From: an uncultured Alphaproteobacteria bacterium
GTDB lineage: Bacteria; Pseudomonadota; Alphaproteobacteria; UBA2966
Reading direction: 5' to 3'
DNA length: 64,000 bases
Assembly: GCA_958295725.1 (NCBI GenBank)
Contig: OY282368.1
Span: 3,010,365-3,074,364 of the forward strand
Below the pieces are notes generated by a model. The model did not search any database, was not told the origin of the DNA, and was given only the letters and a program-made list of their open reading frames with translations. A program made the translations under genes and the position numbers. The first letter of the stretch is position 1. Every line of letters begins with the position of its first letter. This document shows, in pieces, positions 53,501 through 61,086 of this stretch.

Positions 53501-55013
53501 CGCCTCCGCCAACCTCGCCGAGACCGCCGCGTTCATGGACGGGGCCAAGCGCATCCTCGTGTTCTCCATGGCCGGCGGCACCGGGCGCAGCTACCACGCC
53601 GACCTCTCTTGCGCCAACACCGCGCGGCGCGTCCACTACCTGCTGGAACCCGGCTGGCGCGCCGACCAGGCGATCCAGGGGCTGGGCCGCACCCATCGCA
53701 CCCACCAGGCCTCCGCCCCCCGCTTCCGCCCCATCGCCACCGACGTCAAGGGCGAGCGCAGGTTCATCAGCACCATCGCCCGCAGGCTCGACTCCCTCGG
53801 CGCCATCACCCGCGGCCAGCGCGACTCCCAGACCGCCATGGGCGCCGAGGACGCCAGCCTGTTCCGCGCCCGCGACAACCTGGAGAGCCTCTACGCCACC
53901 ACCGCGCTGCGCCAGCTCTACATCGCCCTCTGGCGCGGCCACGTCGAAGGCTGGCCCGTCGACCGCTTCGAGACCGCCACCGGCCTCTCGCTCACCTGGC
54001 AGGGCGAGCTCAGGGAAGACCTGCCGCCCATGCCCAGGTTCCTCAACCGCCTGCTCGCGCTGCCCATCGACGAGCAGAACGGCCTGTTCGGAGAACTGGA
54101 GACCCGCATCGACGCCAACATCGACCAGGCGGTCGAGGCCGGCACGTTCGAGCGGGGCGTCGAGACCATCCGCGCGGAGTCGCTCACCGTCGTCTCGCGC
54201 GAGACCGTCCACGTCCACAAGGCGTCGGGGGCGGCGACGGAACTGGTCGAGATCCTCCGCCGCGACCCGCTCGATCCGACCACGTCCGGGGACGCGCTCG
54301 CGCTTCGGGACCGGCTGACCGAGGCCGGGAAGGCGTCCCGCCTGATGCGCAACCGGCGCTCCGGGCGCATCGCCCTGGTCCACGACGCGCCGGCGCGCAT
54401 GCTCGAGGACGGCGCCATCGACCCGCGCGTCCGCATGGTCCGCCCTTCTTCGCGCGAGACCATGAGCCACTACGCCGCCGACGCATCCTCCTGGCGCGAC
54501 ATCGACGAGGCGCAATGGCGCGCGCTCTGGGACGCCGAGGTCACCGGCCTGCCGGCCCATACCGAGTCCAGGATGCGCCTGGTGACCGGGCTCTTGCTCC
54601 CCCTGTGGGACCGGCTGCCGCCGGAGAACATGCGCGTGCGCCGGCTGACCACCGACGACGGCCACGCCCTGATCGGGCGCACCGTCACCGCCGAGCAGGC
54701 CATCGCCTTCCGCGCCGCCTGCGGGCTCGACGGCGGGCCGGAGATGGCGCCGGCCGAGATGCACGATGCGATCCTCGCGCGCGGCGAGTCCTTCCCCCTC
54801 GCCAACGGCTGGAGGATCGCGCGCCGCGCCATCGCCTTCGCCGACCGTATCGAGGTCGAGGGGCCGGCCGACACCGATCTTCCCGCGCTCAAGCGGCTCG
54901 GCTGCGTCGCCGAGGTCCTCGCCTGGAAGGCGCGCGTGTTCGTCCCCGGCGCCGACGTGCTCGAACGCCTGATCGAGCGCTACCCGCTCGCCCCGCCCGC
55001 CGGCACGGCTTGA
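50508..55013 (+). CDS. Methyltransferase/strawberry-notch helicase fusion
   Basis: 1501 residues, the largest gene here. N-terminal N6-adenine-type methyltransferase: VLEPSAGTGMLAVMA (AdoMet loop, about 161-170) and IVLMNPPFS (about 228-236). Then a superfamily 2 helicase of the strawberry notch type: LGDGTGAGKGRQVAGILLDH (Walker A, about 538), IVFDEAHAMANA (DEAH, about 655), LYVSATGATT (motif III, about 698), and a C-terminal helicase part with GGTGRSYHADLSCANT near 1023 and IQGLGRTHRTHQ. Fused methylase-helicases of this type are conserved on alphaproteobacterial plasmids and elements; the role may be DNA processing in transfer or anti-restriction (inference). Confidence 0.92.
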   Translation: MLDAQPAPAASARPPAIHVPTPDGAAAPRSRPKPAALLAAAADLLPHLEAGRVLDATILRHAMIAAFGASDAAGAWVWKDAYETAEAAMALFLRRWGRAMRREAGSPQAMIAMIETLAALEPSQTRRSEEQIALQQFSTPLPLAYAALQAAAVRPGDTVLEPSAGTGMLAVMAECALGTGAEGRLHLNEIAAVRAGLLEGLFPGAPVTRHDAGAIADFLPGLRPSIVLMNPPFSAAPGVDRRRAGTDLRHLRSAVAMLPPGGRLAAITSRNCLPGDAAWTDAFRRLDPPARVVFSIAIDGRAYARRGTTFDTRLTVLDRDPRGEADVRPSACVPGAAALLEAVVAGVPPRLPLEPAPAGDLFEHAATAPRPATRKRRTPEPKPASARDRGPVVELDYEAVPGEAGPDAAAPAAGPYEPWRPRTARIRDAHAHPTSLVQSAAMAAVPHPAPSYRPMLPARVVSEGLLSDAQLETVILAGQAHDRRLAARYRIGEGWETVLRIDERDDGEGNDADAPDGAAETADGEKLSAPVRFRAGWMLGDGTGAGKGRQVAGILLDHRMRGRPRALWLSQSDKLLEDARRDWTALGGRDDDVIPLGKVRQGADIPRSEGILFATYATLRSPARQGRRSRLEQVVDWLAGGLDEDSRHAFDGAIVFDEAHAMANAAGSTGSRGKVAPSQQGRAGLRLQHALPDARVLYVSATGATTVPGLAYAQRLGLWGAGETPFENRAEFVAAMEAGGVAAMEVVARDLKALGLYQARALAYEGVEVDILEHPLSPEQRRIYDAYADAFKVIHANIEDALQATGIVDGKETLDRNARAAALSAFESAKQRFFGHLLTAMKCPTLFRAIDADLEEGRACVVQLVSTGEALMERRIADIPASEWDDLSIDLTPREYVLDYLAHAFPVQLREPFTDDNGNLMSRPVHDADGNPVLCREAVAARDALIEKLAAMPPVQSALDQIVHRFGHEAVAEVTGRSRRVLRLTDARGERLALRSRPASANLAETAAFMDGAKRILVFSMAGGTGRSYHADLSCANTARRVHYLLEPGWRADQAIQGLGRTHRTHQASAPRFRPIATDVKGERRFISTIARRLDSLGAITRGQRDSQTAMGAEDASLFRARDNLESLYATTALRQLYIALWRGHVEGWPVDRFETATGLSLTWQGELREDLPPMPRFLNRLLALPIDEQNGLFGELETRIDANIDQAVEAGTFERGVETIRAESLTVVSRETVHVHKASGAATELVEILRRDPLDPTTSGDALALRDRLTEAGKASRLMRNRRSGRIALVHDAPARMLEDGAIDPRVRMVRPSSRETMSHYAADASSWRDIDEAQWRALWDAEVTGLPAHTESRMRLVTGLLLPLWDRLPPENMRVRRLTTDDGHALIGRTVTAEQAIAFRAACGLDGGPEMAPAEMHDAILARGESFPLANGWRIARRAIAFADRIEVEGPADTDLPALKRLGCVAEVLAWKARVFVPGADVLERLIERYPLAPPAGTA

Positions 55014-55104
55014 ACGCGGGCGGCCCCCGTACCGCCGGCCCGATACCGAACGGCCGCTATCCGTATCGCCGGCATGACGCCGGCCGCACCATCGGAGACC
55101 CCAT

Positions 55105-55368
55105 ATGCCCCATTGCAGCACCCTGCCCGACGATCCCGTCTACGCCTTCTGCCCGGCCTACGAGCCTTCCGGGCAGCCGCAACAGATCCGCATCGTGTTC
55201 CGGGACCTCCCGGGCTACGTCCCGACCGCCCTGGTCGCCCTCACCCTCGACGACGCCGAGCGCCTCTGCGACAAGCTCAACAAGCGCCTCGGTCTCGACC
55301 GCGCCGCATGGACGGACCTCGCCGGGCGGTCCATGTTCGCCGGAATCGACGAGAGCCGGGCGCATTGA
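55105..55368 (+). CDS. Small hypothetical protein
   Basis: 87 residues; IRIVFRDLPGYVPTALVALT and DDAERLCDKLNKRLG suggest a small alpha/beta protein. GGAGACC precedes the ATG. Unrecognised, between the helicase and a secreted nuclease. Confidence 0.65.
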   Translation: MPHCSTLPDDPVYAFCPAYEPSGQPQQIRIVFRDLPGYVPTALVALTLDDAERLCDKLNKRLGLDRAAWTDLAGRSMFAGIDESRAH

Positions 55369-55417
55369 TCCACGCCCGTGGAGATCGCCGGACACGCACG
55401 CGAACCGGAGTCCCCCG

Positions 55418-56197
55418 ATGAAACCATCCCCGCTCCAACGCCGCTGGACGATGACCGCCGTCCTGCTCGCCGTCGTCGTATGCCAGGTTCCGGCGTCCGC
55501 CGCCGAGACCTGGCGCGGTCTGGTGGTGGCCCCGGAACACCGATGCTCGCCCTACGACCGGCGCGACTATCCCTATCCCCAATCGGTCGAGCCGCGCATC
55601 GTCGCGGCCCTCGGCGGCCGCATCTACGGCCCCTACACCGGGCGCACCTTCGCCAGCCGACGCGAGACCGATATCGAACACGTCGTCGCCCTCTCCGAGG
55701 CCCACGACAGCGGCCTGTGCGCCGCGGACGTATCGACACGCCGCCGGTTCGCCTCGGACCTTCTCAACCTCACCCTGGCGGCGCCGGACGTGAACCGCTG
55801 CGGCAGGTCGGGCAAATGCGCCAGGGACGCCGCCGAATGGCTGCCGCCCCGGAACCGCTGCTGGTTCGTGCAACGCGTCGTCGAAGTGCGCCGCGAATAC
55901 CGCCTCGCCATCGACCGCCGCGAGGCCGATGCCCTCGAACGGATACTCTCGGACTGCAAGTCCACCGAGATGGTGTTCCACGGCGACGGCGGCGCGGCGG
56001 TGTCTGCCGGTTCATCCGTCTCGCAAGGTGGTCCAGCGTCCGGCGCCGCGAACGCGCTCGCCCGCTGGGACGACAACCGCAACGGACGCATCTCGTGCAA
56101 GGAAGCGAGACTGCACCGCATCGCGCCGGTGCGGCGCGGCCATCCGGCCTACCCCCTCATGCGCGACGGTGACAGCGATGGGGTGGTCTGCGAATGA
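55418..56197 (+). CDS. Secreted HNH endonuclease with C-terminal excalibur domain
   Basis: 259 residues. A signal peptide (basic MKPSPLQRRW, then TMTAVLLAVVVCQVPASA) precedes a DUF1524-type HNH domain: SRRETDIEHVVALSEAHDSG holds the histidine and NLTLAAPDVNRCGRSGK the asparagines. The C-terminal 50 residues are an excalibur calcium-binding motif, ARWDDNRNGRISCKEA and DGDSDGVVCE. Secreted nucleases of this layout may act on extracellular or incoming DNA. No immunity protein is evident. Confidence 0.85.
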   Translation: MKPSPLQRRWTMTAVLLAVVVCQVPASAAETWRGLVVAPEHRCSPYDRRDYPYPQSVEPRIVAALGGRIYGPYTGRTFASRRETDIEHVVALSEAHDSGLCAADVSTRRRFASDLLNLTLAAPDVNRCGRSGKCARDAAEWLPPRNRCWFVQRVVEVRREYRLAIDRREADALERILSDCKSTEMVFHGDGGAAVSAGSSVSQGGPASGAANALARWDDNRNGRISCKEARLHRIAPVRRGHPAYPLMRDGDSDGVVCE

Positions 56198-56287
56198 GGC
56201 TCGGGGCCGCCGCGACCCCGGCTCTCTTGACTCGGTCTCGAACACGGGTGTCTTCGCGCACGGCACGGCGAGACCTATGATCGCGCC

Positions 56288-57574
56288 GTGCAAACGTTAT
56301 GCCGCGATTGCGGCCGTCGGCCGCCTCCCGACGCCGGGACCTGCCCGGCCTGCAACTCTTCGCGCGTCCTGCGCCACGGCGAGCTTCACGATCTCGCCAT
56401 CGCCCATGTCGACTGCGACGCCTTCTACGCCGCCATCGAGAAACGCGACCGCCCGGAACTGTGCGACGTCCCGGTGATCGTCGGCGGCCGCCACCGGGGC
56501 GTGGTCGCCGCCTGCTGCTACCTCGCGCGCACCTACGGCGTGCGCTCGGCCATGCCGATGTTCCAGGCCCTGAAGGCCTGCCCCGACGCCGCGATCGTCA
56601 AGCCCGACATGAGCAAATACGCCGCCGTGGGCCGCGAAGTCCGGGCGATGATGCTGAGCCTGACGCCTCTGGTGGAGCCGCTTTCCATCGACGAGGCGTT
56701 CATGGACCTCTCGGGCGCCGAGTCCCTGCATCGCGCCAGCCCCGCGGAGACCCTGGCGGCGCTGGCGCGCCGGGTGGAGGCCGAGCTTTCCATCACCGTC
56801 TCCATCGGCCTGAGTTACAACAAGTTCCTCGCCAAGATCGCCTCCGACCTGGACAAGCCGCGCGGGTTCGCGGTGGTCGGCCGGGTCGAGGCCCGGGCCT
56901 TCCTCGCCGACAGGCCGGTCGGCCTGTTGTGGGGCGTGGGCAAGGTCATGCAACGGCGCCTCGCCGAAGACGGCATTACCCTGATCGGCGAACTGGCCCG
57001 CGTCGGGGAGGCCGAACTGGTCGCCCGTTACGGCAAGATCGGCCGGCGGCTGTTCCTGTTCAGCCGGGGCGAAGACGACCGCCCGGTCGATCCCGACCGC
57101 GAGGCGAAGAGCGTCTCCTCGGAGATCACCCTCGACGAGGACGTCGCGGACCTGGCGAAACTGCGCCCGATCCTGTGGCGGCTTGCCGAGACGGTGGCCC
57201 GGCGGATGAAGAAGGCCGGCGTCGCGGGCCGGGGCGTGACGCTGAAGCTCAAGACCGCGGAGTTCCGCACCGTCACCCGCGCGCGCCGCCTGCGCGGCGC
57301 CACGCGGTCGGCGGAGGAGATGTTCCGGGCGGCCGAGCCGTTGCTCGCCCGCGAGGCCGACGGCCGCGCCTTCCGCCTGATCGGCATCGGCGCCCACGAT
57401 CTGGTCGAGCCGGGACGGGCCGCCCAGGGCGACCTGTTCGGCGGCGCTTCGCCCGACAGCGGCGTCGACAAGGTATTGGACGCGGTGCGGGAGAAGTTCG
57501 GCGACGATGCCATCGTCAGGGGCCGGGGCTTCGGCGTGAAGCTCGAACGCCAGGGGCCCTCGAAAACGGAGTAA
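56288..57574 (+). CDS. dinB: Y-family DNA polymerase (DinB/Pol IV type)
   Basis: 428 residues. An N-terminal zinc ribbon (Cys5, Cys8, Cys19, Cys22 in LCRDCG and CPACN) precedes the polymerase, an addition common in alphaproteobacterial DinB. Palm motifs AHVDCDAFYAAIEKRD and LSIDEAFMDLSG carry the catalytic acids; SIGLSYNKFLAKIASDLDKP follows. LLWGVGKVMQRRL is the helix-hairpin-helix and the little-finger domain follows. The DLFGG at the C-terminus fits a clamp-binding motif (QGDLFGG). Starts at GTG 56288. Confidence 0.93.
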   Translation: MQTLCRDCGRRPPPDAGTCPACNSSRVLRHGELHDLAIAHVDCDAFYAAIEKRDRPELCDVPVIVGGRHRGVVAACCYLARTYGVRSAMPMFQALKACPDAAIVKPDMSKYAAVGREVRAMMLSLTPLVEPLSIDEAFMDLSGAESLHRASPAETLAALARRVEAELSITVSIGLSYNKFLAKIASDLDKPRGFAVVGRVEARAFLADRPVGLLWGVGKVMQRRLAEDGITLIGELARVGEAELVARYGKIGRRLFLFSRGEDDRPVDPDREAKSVSSEITLDEDVADLAKLRPILWRLAETVARRMKKAGVAGRGVTLKLKTAEFRTVTRARRLRGATRSAEEMFRAAEPLLAREADGRAFRLIGIGAHDLVEPGRAAQGDLFGGASPDSGVDKVLDAVREKFGDDAIVRGRGFGVKLERQGPSKTE

Positions 57575-57671
57575 GCCGAACCCGGCCCGCATTGCCCGCC
57601 CCGCGGTGTGGCCGGTTGCCGGTGCGCGGTGCGTCATGGCGAACGCCTGCCTGTGAGGATGTTACGGGGCC

Positions 57672-57830
57672 ATGCGCGTTATCGGCGGCCGGCCGCGGGA
57701 CCGCATCGTGTTCGGCCGCGACCGTCCGGCGATCGAGTTCGAGATGACGATCGATCCCCGGCGTGCGCCCGGTCTCTTCCGCGAGAACGCCGGGGCACAT
57801 TCCCCCGACGCGGCCCCGGAGGTCAACTGA
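57672..57830 (+). CDS. Possible small protein
   Basis: 52 codons from ATG: MRVIGGRPRDRIVFGRDRPA then IEFEMTIDPRRAPGLFREN. It is a plausible beta-rich peptide and fills an otherwise empty 248-base gap, but no ribosome site of quality or homologue is known to me. It ends eight bases inside the opposite-strand gene. Confidence 0.3.
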   Translation: MRVIGGRPRDRIVFGRDRPAIEFEMTIDPRRAPGLFRENAGAHSPDAAPEVN

Positions 57831-59535
57831 TCCTCGTCGGCAGGTGGTTGGGCAGCCAGCCGACGACGACCTCCCGGTCGCTATCGTCCCAGAAGAAGTA
57901 GAGGCGGAACCCGCGGCGTTCGTCGCGGGCGTTGCTGCCTTTCAGATGCCGTTCGAGCTGCCGATTGCGCCCGCCATGCTCGACGTTATAGGCGTCGCCA
58001 TGCTCGCCCGCCCGCGTGCCGGCGAAGGTCGGCTCGTCCTTGAGCCCTTCCCGGGCCAGCGCCTCCCGGTATGCGGCCTGCCTGTCGGCGCCGCCCTCCA
58101 GGCGCATCGGGACGTAGTGGTCGCGCAGGATCAGCAAGGCGCGGCAGGCGAGCTCGACGTCCTCGAACTTCGACTTCTTCGCTGCCCGGATCGCCCGCGG
58201 ATGCAGCCGGACGGCGCCGTCGAGCTGCTCCTTCGACCATTGTTCGAGCTGCCCGAAGCTGCCCGGAACGGCGGACCCGTCGGGGCGCTCCGGCGCATTG
58301 CCGCGCATGCGTTCGAGATGGGCCACCCGGTCCTTGAGACTCTTGATCTCCTTCCGCGCGGCGCCGGCGGCGTTACGCTCCTTGCCCAGCGATTCCGCCA
58401 GCCTCAGAGTCTCGGCCCTGAGTTCCTCGTTCTCCCGCCGCAGCGCGTCCAGCCGTTCGTCCCCCGAGGGTGTAGCCGGGGGAACGGGCGTGCGCGGCGG
58501 CTCCGGGGCGGTCCGCCTCGCGGCGAAGGGGAACGGCGAGCGCTCCTCGCGGTCCGCAGCTCCGACGGTGGCGCGCAAGCAGGCGGCGACGAGGAAGTCT
58601 TCGAAGGCTTCCGGTCCGCCGGCCCAGGCGGATATGCGCGTCCCGACGGCGAGCGGGTGGTCGCGGGGTTCCGCCCGCCAGGGGTCGAAGCCGGGCTTGT
58701 AGGTCCGCACCGCCTGGCGGAAGACGGACAGTTCCTTGCCGACCCGGTTCGTCAGGGCGAAAGTGGCCGACAGCGTGACGACGGCGACGTGGGCCGCGCC
58801 CAGCGTGCGTTCGAAGATGGATTGCGGCGAGACCAGCGCGGTCGAGGGATCGTCGTCGAGATCGTGCGTGGCGATCGTCAGCACGTCCCGCTCGCGCCCC
58901 GGGTCGCAGAGCAGTGCGAGAAGCGTTTCCGCCCGTTCCCGCGTATCGACGAGCCAAGGCCCGGCGCCGACCGGCCGGCCGTCGACGACGACGTCGAACC
59001 GATCCGCGATCCGCCGGACGAGGCCGGGAACGGACGGGGCGGGCGGGCTTTCTCCCCGCGCCGCGCAGCCGAGCCGCACATGTACGCTTATCGCCTCCCC
59101 GTCCCTGGCGATCTCGGCTTCGGTCGCCCATAAGCGGTCCGGCGCATCCCCGTCGGCTTCGTCCAGCCGCGCCGTCCAGCGGCCGGCATCCCGCGCCGGC
59201 GCCGCTTCGGCGCGGAGCGGACCGGCCCCGGCGAGTTCGAACCCTTCGCCGCGCCACGCTTCCGCCGGCAGACGCCGCCCGGCGCGGTCCTGCATCCAGC
59301 GCAATACTTCGTCCCGCGCCTCGCCGAACGCGCCGTCGAGATCGTCCGCGGGGATGCGCATCCTTATTCGACACGCCGGCAGCACGGTCCGGCGCGCACC
59401 GCGCATGTACGGCAGCGCCGACGCCAGCTGCTCGGCCAGACTGCCTCCTCCTCGATCGGCCATCGCACGGTCCCGTCTTGTTTCCGCCGGTACGGCGGCG
59501 CCGGCATCCTCCTTCGTCTTCCCGCCGTCGTCCAC
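57823..59535 (-). CDS. Uncharacterised three-part protein on the opposite strand
   Basis: 570 residues from GTG 59535; ATG at 59463 gives 546 and is equally possible. N-terminal region (to about residue 320) is alpha/beta, ending LSATFALTNRVGKELSVFRQ and AVRTYKPGFDP, a pattern I have met in uncharacterised proteins without a name. The middle (about 360-425) is a coiled coil (RLDALRRENEELRAETLRLA). The C-terminal 130 residues end RGFRLYFFWDDSDREVVVGW then LPNHLPTRIS, resembling RelE-like or related small alpha/beta cores. It is the only native element gene reading leftward apart from the RIT genes, so it is probably cargo. Function unknown; a defence or toxin role is speculation. Confidence 0.75.
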   Translation of the reverse strand: MDDGGKTKEDAGAAVPAETRRDRAMADRGGGSLAEQLASALPYMRGARRTVLPACRIRMRIPADDLDGAFGEARDEVLRWMQDRAGRRLPAEAWRGEGFELAGAGPLRAEAAPARDAGRWTARLDEADGDAPDRLWATEAEIARDGEAISVHVRLGCAARGESPPAPSVPGLVRRIADRFDVVVDGRPVGAGPWLVDTRERAETLLALLCDPGRERDVLTIATHDLDDDPSTALVSPQSIFERTLGAAHVAVVTLSATFALTNRVGKELSVFRQAVRTYKPGFDPWRAEPRDHPLAVGTRISAWAGGPEAFEDFLVAACLRATVGAADREERSPFPFAARRTAPEPPRTPVPPATPSGDERLDALRRENEELRAETLRLAESLGKERNAAGAARKEIKSLKDRVAHLERMRGNAPERPDGSAVPGSFGQLEQWSKEQLDGAVRLHPRAIRAAKKSKFEDVELACRALLILRDHYVPMRLEGGADRQAAYREALAREGLKDEPTFAGTRAGEHGDAYNVEHGGRNRQLERHLKGSNARDERRGFRLYFFWDDSDREVVVGWLPNHLPTRIS

Positions 59536-59941
59536 CTGTCGGCTTCCCGCGCGACGGCCTTGACCTTCTTGACGGCCTCGGCCGACGCCGCCTTTGCCGC
59601 GCGGAAGACGGCTTGCGGCCCGGACGCGCGGGAGACCTTCCTGTCGGGATCGAGAACCCGCGACCGTCGGGCGCTGCGTTCACTGAAGCGAACCGCAAGC
59701 GCCGCTCACGTCACGAGAGAGCGGCTCGTGGGCCGGGGCTGGCCCCAAACCCGCCACGGCCGCACGGCGCGTTCCATGGAGAGCCACGCGGGTTGCCCGC
59801 CTTGCCCGGCGCGCCCCGCCGGCGCGGTTCCCGGGCCGGAAAGGCGAGGAGTGGAAAGCCTGGAGGGGGCGAGCGCCCCGGAACGAGAGGAAGACTCGCT
59901 GCCCGGCGGCGCTCCCGACCCCTCCAACACGGGAGCTTGCC
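59536..59941. other. Gap with leader-like DNA
   Basis: 406 bases between the start of the opposite-strand gene and a small plus-strand gene. The last 145 bases contain GGGCCGGAAAGGCGAGGA and GCCTGGAGGGGGCGAGCGCC, a degenerate leader. It must also hold the promoter for the minus-strand gene. No gene was called. Confidence 0.5.
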
Positions 59942-60112
59942 ATGTTCGACGACCTCTTCGAGACACCGACCGCCGTCCGCCTCGCCGACGGCAACGACGA
60001 CGACTTCCAGCCGTCCTTCGCCAGCGACCGGCTGCTCGCCGAGATCGGACTGCCGGTCCGGGCGATCCGCGAACTCCGGGGCCTCTCTCCCGGCGCCGGC
60101 GCGGACGGATGA
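59942..60112 (+). CDS. Small acidic hypothetical protein
   Basis: 56 residues: MFDDLFETPTAVRLADGNDD then FQPSFASDRLLAEIGLPVRA. Preceded by GGGAG about eight bases before the ATG and followed by ssb. Small genes in this place are expected in the backbone. Unrecognised. Confidence 0.5.
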   Translation: MFDDLFETPTAVRLADGNDDDFQPSFASDRLLAEIGLPVRAIRELRGLSPGAGADG

Positions 60113-60218
60113 CGAGAGGGAAAGGGAAGGTTCGAGAAGGTGAACGGAGAAGGGATCGAGAGAGACCGGACCCGTTCGCCAACCCAACGTCAGCAACCAG
60201 GACCACAAGGAGATCGTC

Positions 60219-60668
60219 ATGTCCTTCGGATTGAACCGCGCGGAGATCATCGGCCGCCTCGGCGCCGACGTCACCGTCAACCACCTCGCCAACGGCGGCA
60301 AGGTCGCCAACCTCAGCATCGCCACCGACGAGGGCTACATCGACAAGACCTCCGGCGAGCGCCGCGACCGCACCGAGTGGCACCGGATCGTCACCTTCCA
60401 GGACGGCCTGATCGCGATGCTGGAGAAGCACGCCCGCAAGGGCCGGCTGGTCTACGTCGCGGGCAAGCTGCAGACCCGGCGCTGGCGCAAGGACGGCGAG
60501 GACACCGACCGCTTCTCGACCGAGATCATGCTGGTCCCGGGCGGGCGCGTACAATTCCTCGACAAGCCCAACGGCACCCCCGCCCCGGCGGCCAACGGCG
60601 CGGCGCCCGCGGCCGGCAACGGGGCCGTCCAGGCGGCGGACGGGATCGGCGACGAGATCCCGTTCTAG
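60219..60668 (+). CDS. ssb: Single-stranded DNA-binding protein
   Basis: 149 residues. OB fold with LNRAEIIGRLGADVTVNHLA, NLSIATDEGYID and TEWHRIVTFQDG; a Pro/Ala/Gly linker leads to the acidic tip DEIPF that recruits partner proteins. An element-encoded SSB can protect transferred strands. GGAGATCGTC precedes the ATG. Confidence 0.95.
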   Translation: MSFGLNRAEIIGRLGADVTVNHLANGGKVANLSIATDEGYIDKTSGERRDRTEWHRIVTFQDGLIAMLEKHARKGRLVYVAGKLQTRRWRKDGEDTDRFSTEIMLVPGGRVQFLDKPNGTPAPAANGAAPAAGNGAVQAADGIGDEIPF

Positions 60669-60694
60669 CGGCCTTCCTCTCCTCCCTCCCACTC

Positions 60695-60726
60695 GGGCCG
60701 GCGCCTCGCGCGTCGGCCCTTTTTCT
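60695..60726 (+). terminator. Rho-independent terminator after ssb
   Basis: GGGCCG (60695-60700) and CGGCCC (60714-60719) form a GC-rich stem followed directly by TTTTT and CTTT. The clearest intrinsic terminator in the window. Confidence 0.8.
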
Positions 60727-60779
60727 TTGCCCGCCGGGCGGAGTCCACCGCCTCTCGCTGCTGGCCGGCGGGGCGGCCG

Positions 60780-60800
60780 CGCTCGCGCTTCGCGCATCGC
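60780..60800 (+). repeat. 21-bp direct repeat, left copy
   Basis: Exact copy of 60991-61011, inside leader-type DNA. The two copies bracket the AlkB remnant. Confidence 0.7.
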
Positions 60801-60808
60801 GCGCCGGC

Positions 60809-60964
60809 CTGCCCTCCGACGAGTTCGCCGTGCTTCCCCGCCGCTCCGCGTTGGTCCTGCGCGGCGCGGCGCGGCGGGACTGGATGCACGGCATCGACCG
60901 CGCGGCCAATGCCCGGCGGCGGACGACGCGCGTCTCCGCGACCTTCCGGACGCTCGCCGCATAG
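60809..60964 (+). pseudogene. AlkB-type dioxygenase C-terminal fragment
   Basis: The frame reads DEFAVLPRRSALVLRGAARR then DWMHGIDRAANARRRTTRVS and ATFRTLAA, matching the C-terminus of 2-oxoglutarate-dependent AlkB proteins: LPRRSxLVLxGxARxxWxHGI with the iron-binding His, then the arginine of RVSxTFRTL. The N-terminal two thirds are missing and leader-type DNA takes its place, so it is a remnant. The SSB terminator lies just upstream. Confidence 0.6.
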
Positions 60965-60990
60965 CCCGCTCCGCCCGAGGATGGGCGGGG

Positions 60991-61011
60991 CGCTCGCGCT
61001 TCGCGCATCGC
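60991..61011 (+). repeat. 21-bp direct repeat, right copy
   Basis: Second copy of 60780-60800, 27 bases after the AlkB remnant stop and ahead of the primase leader. Confidence 0.7.
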
Positions 61012-61086
61012 CTGCCCGCCGCGCGCCGGCGAGAGGCCGGGGGTGGGCCGGGACGGCGCGTCCCGCAATCCCCGGAGGGAGCCGCC

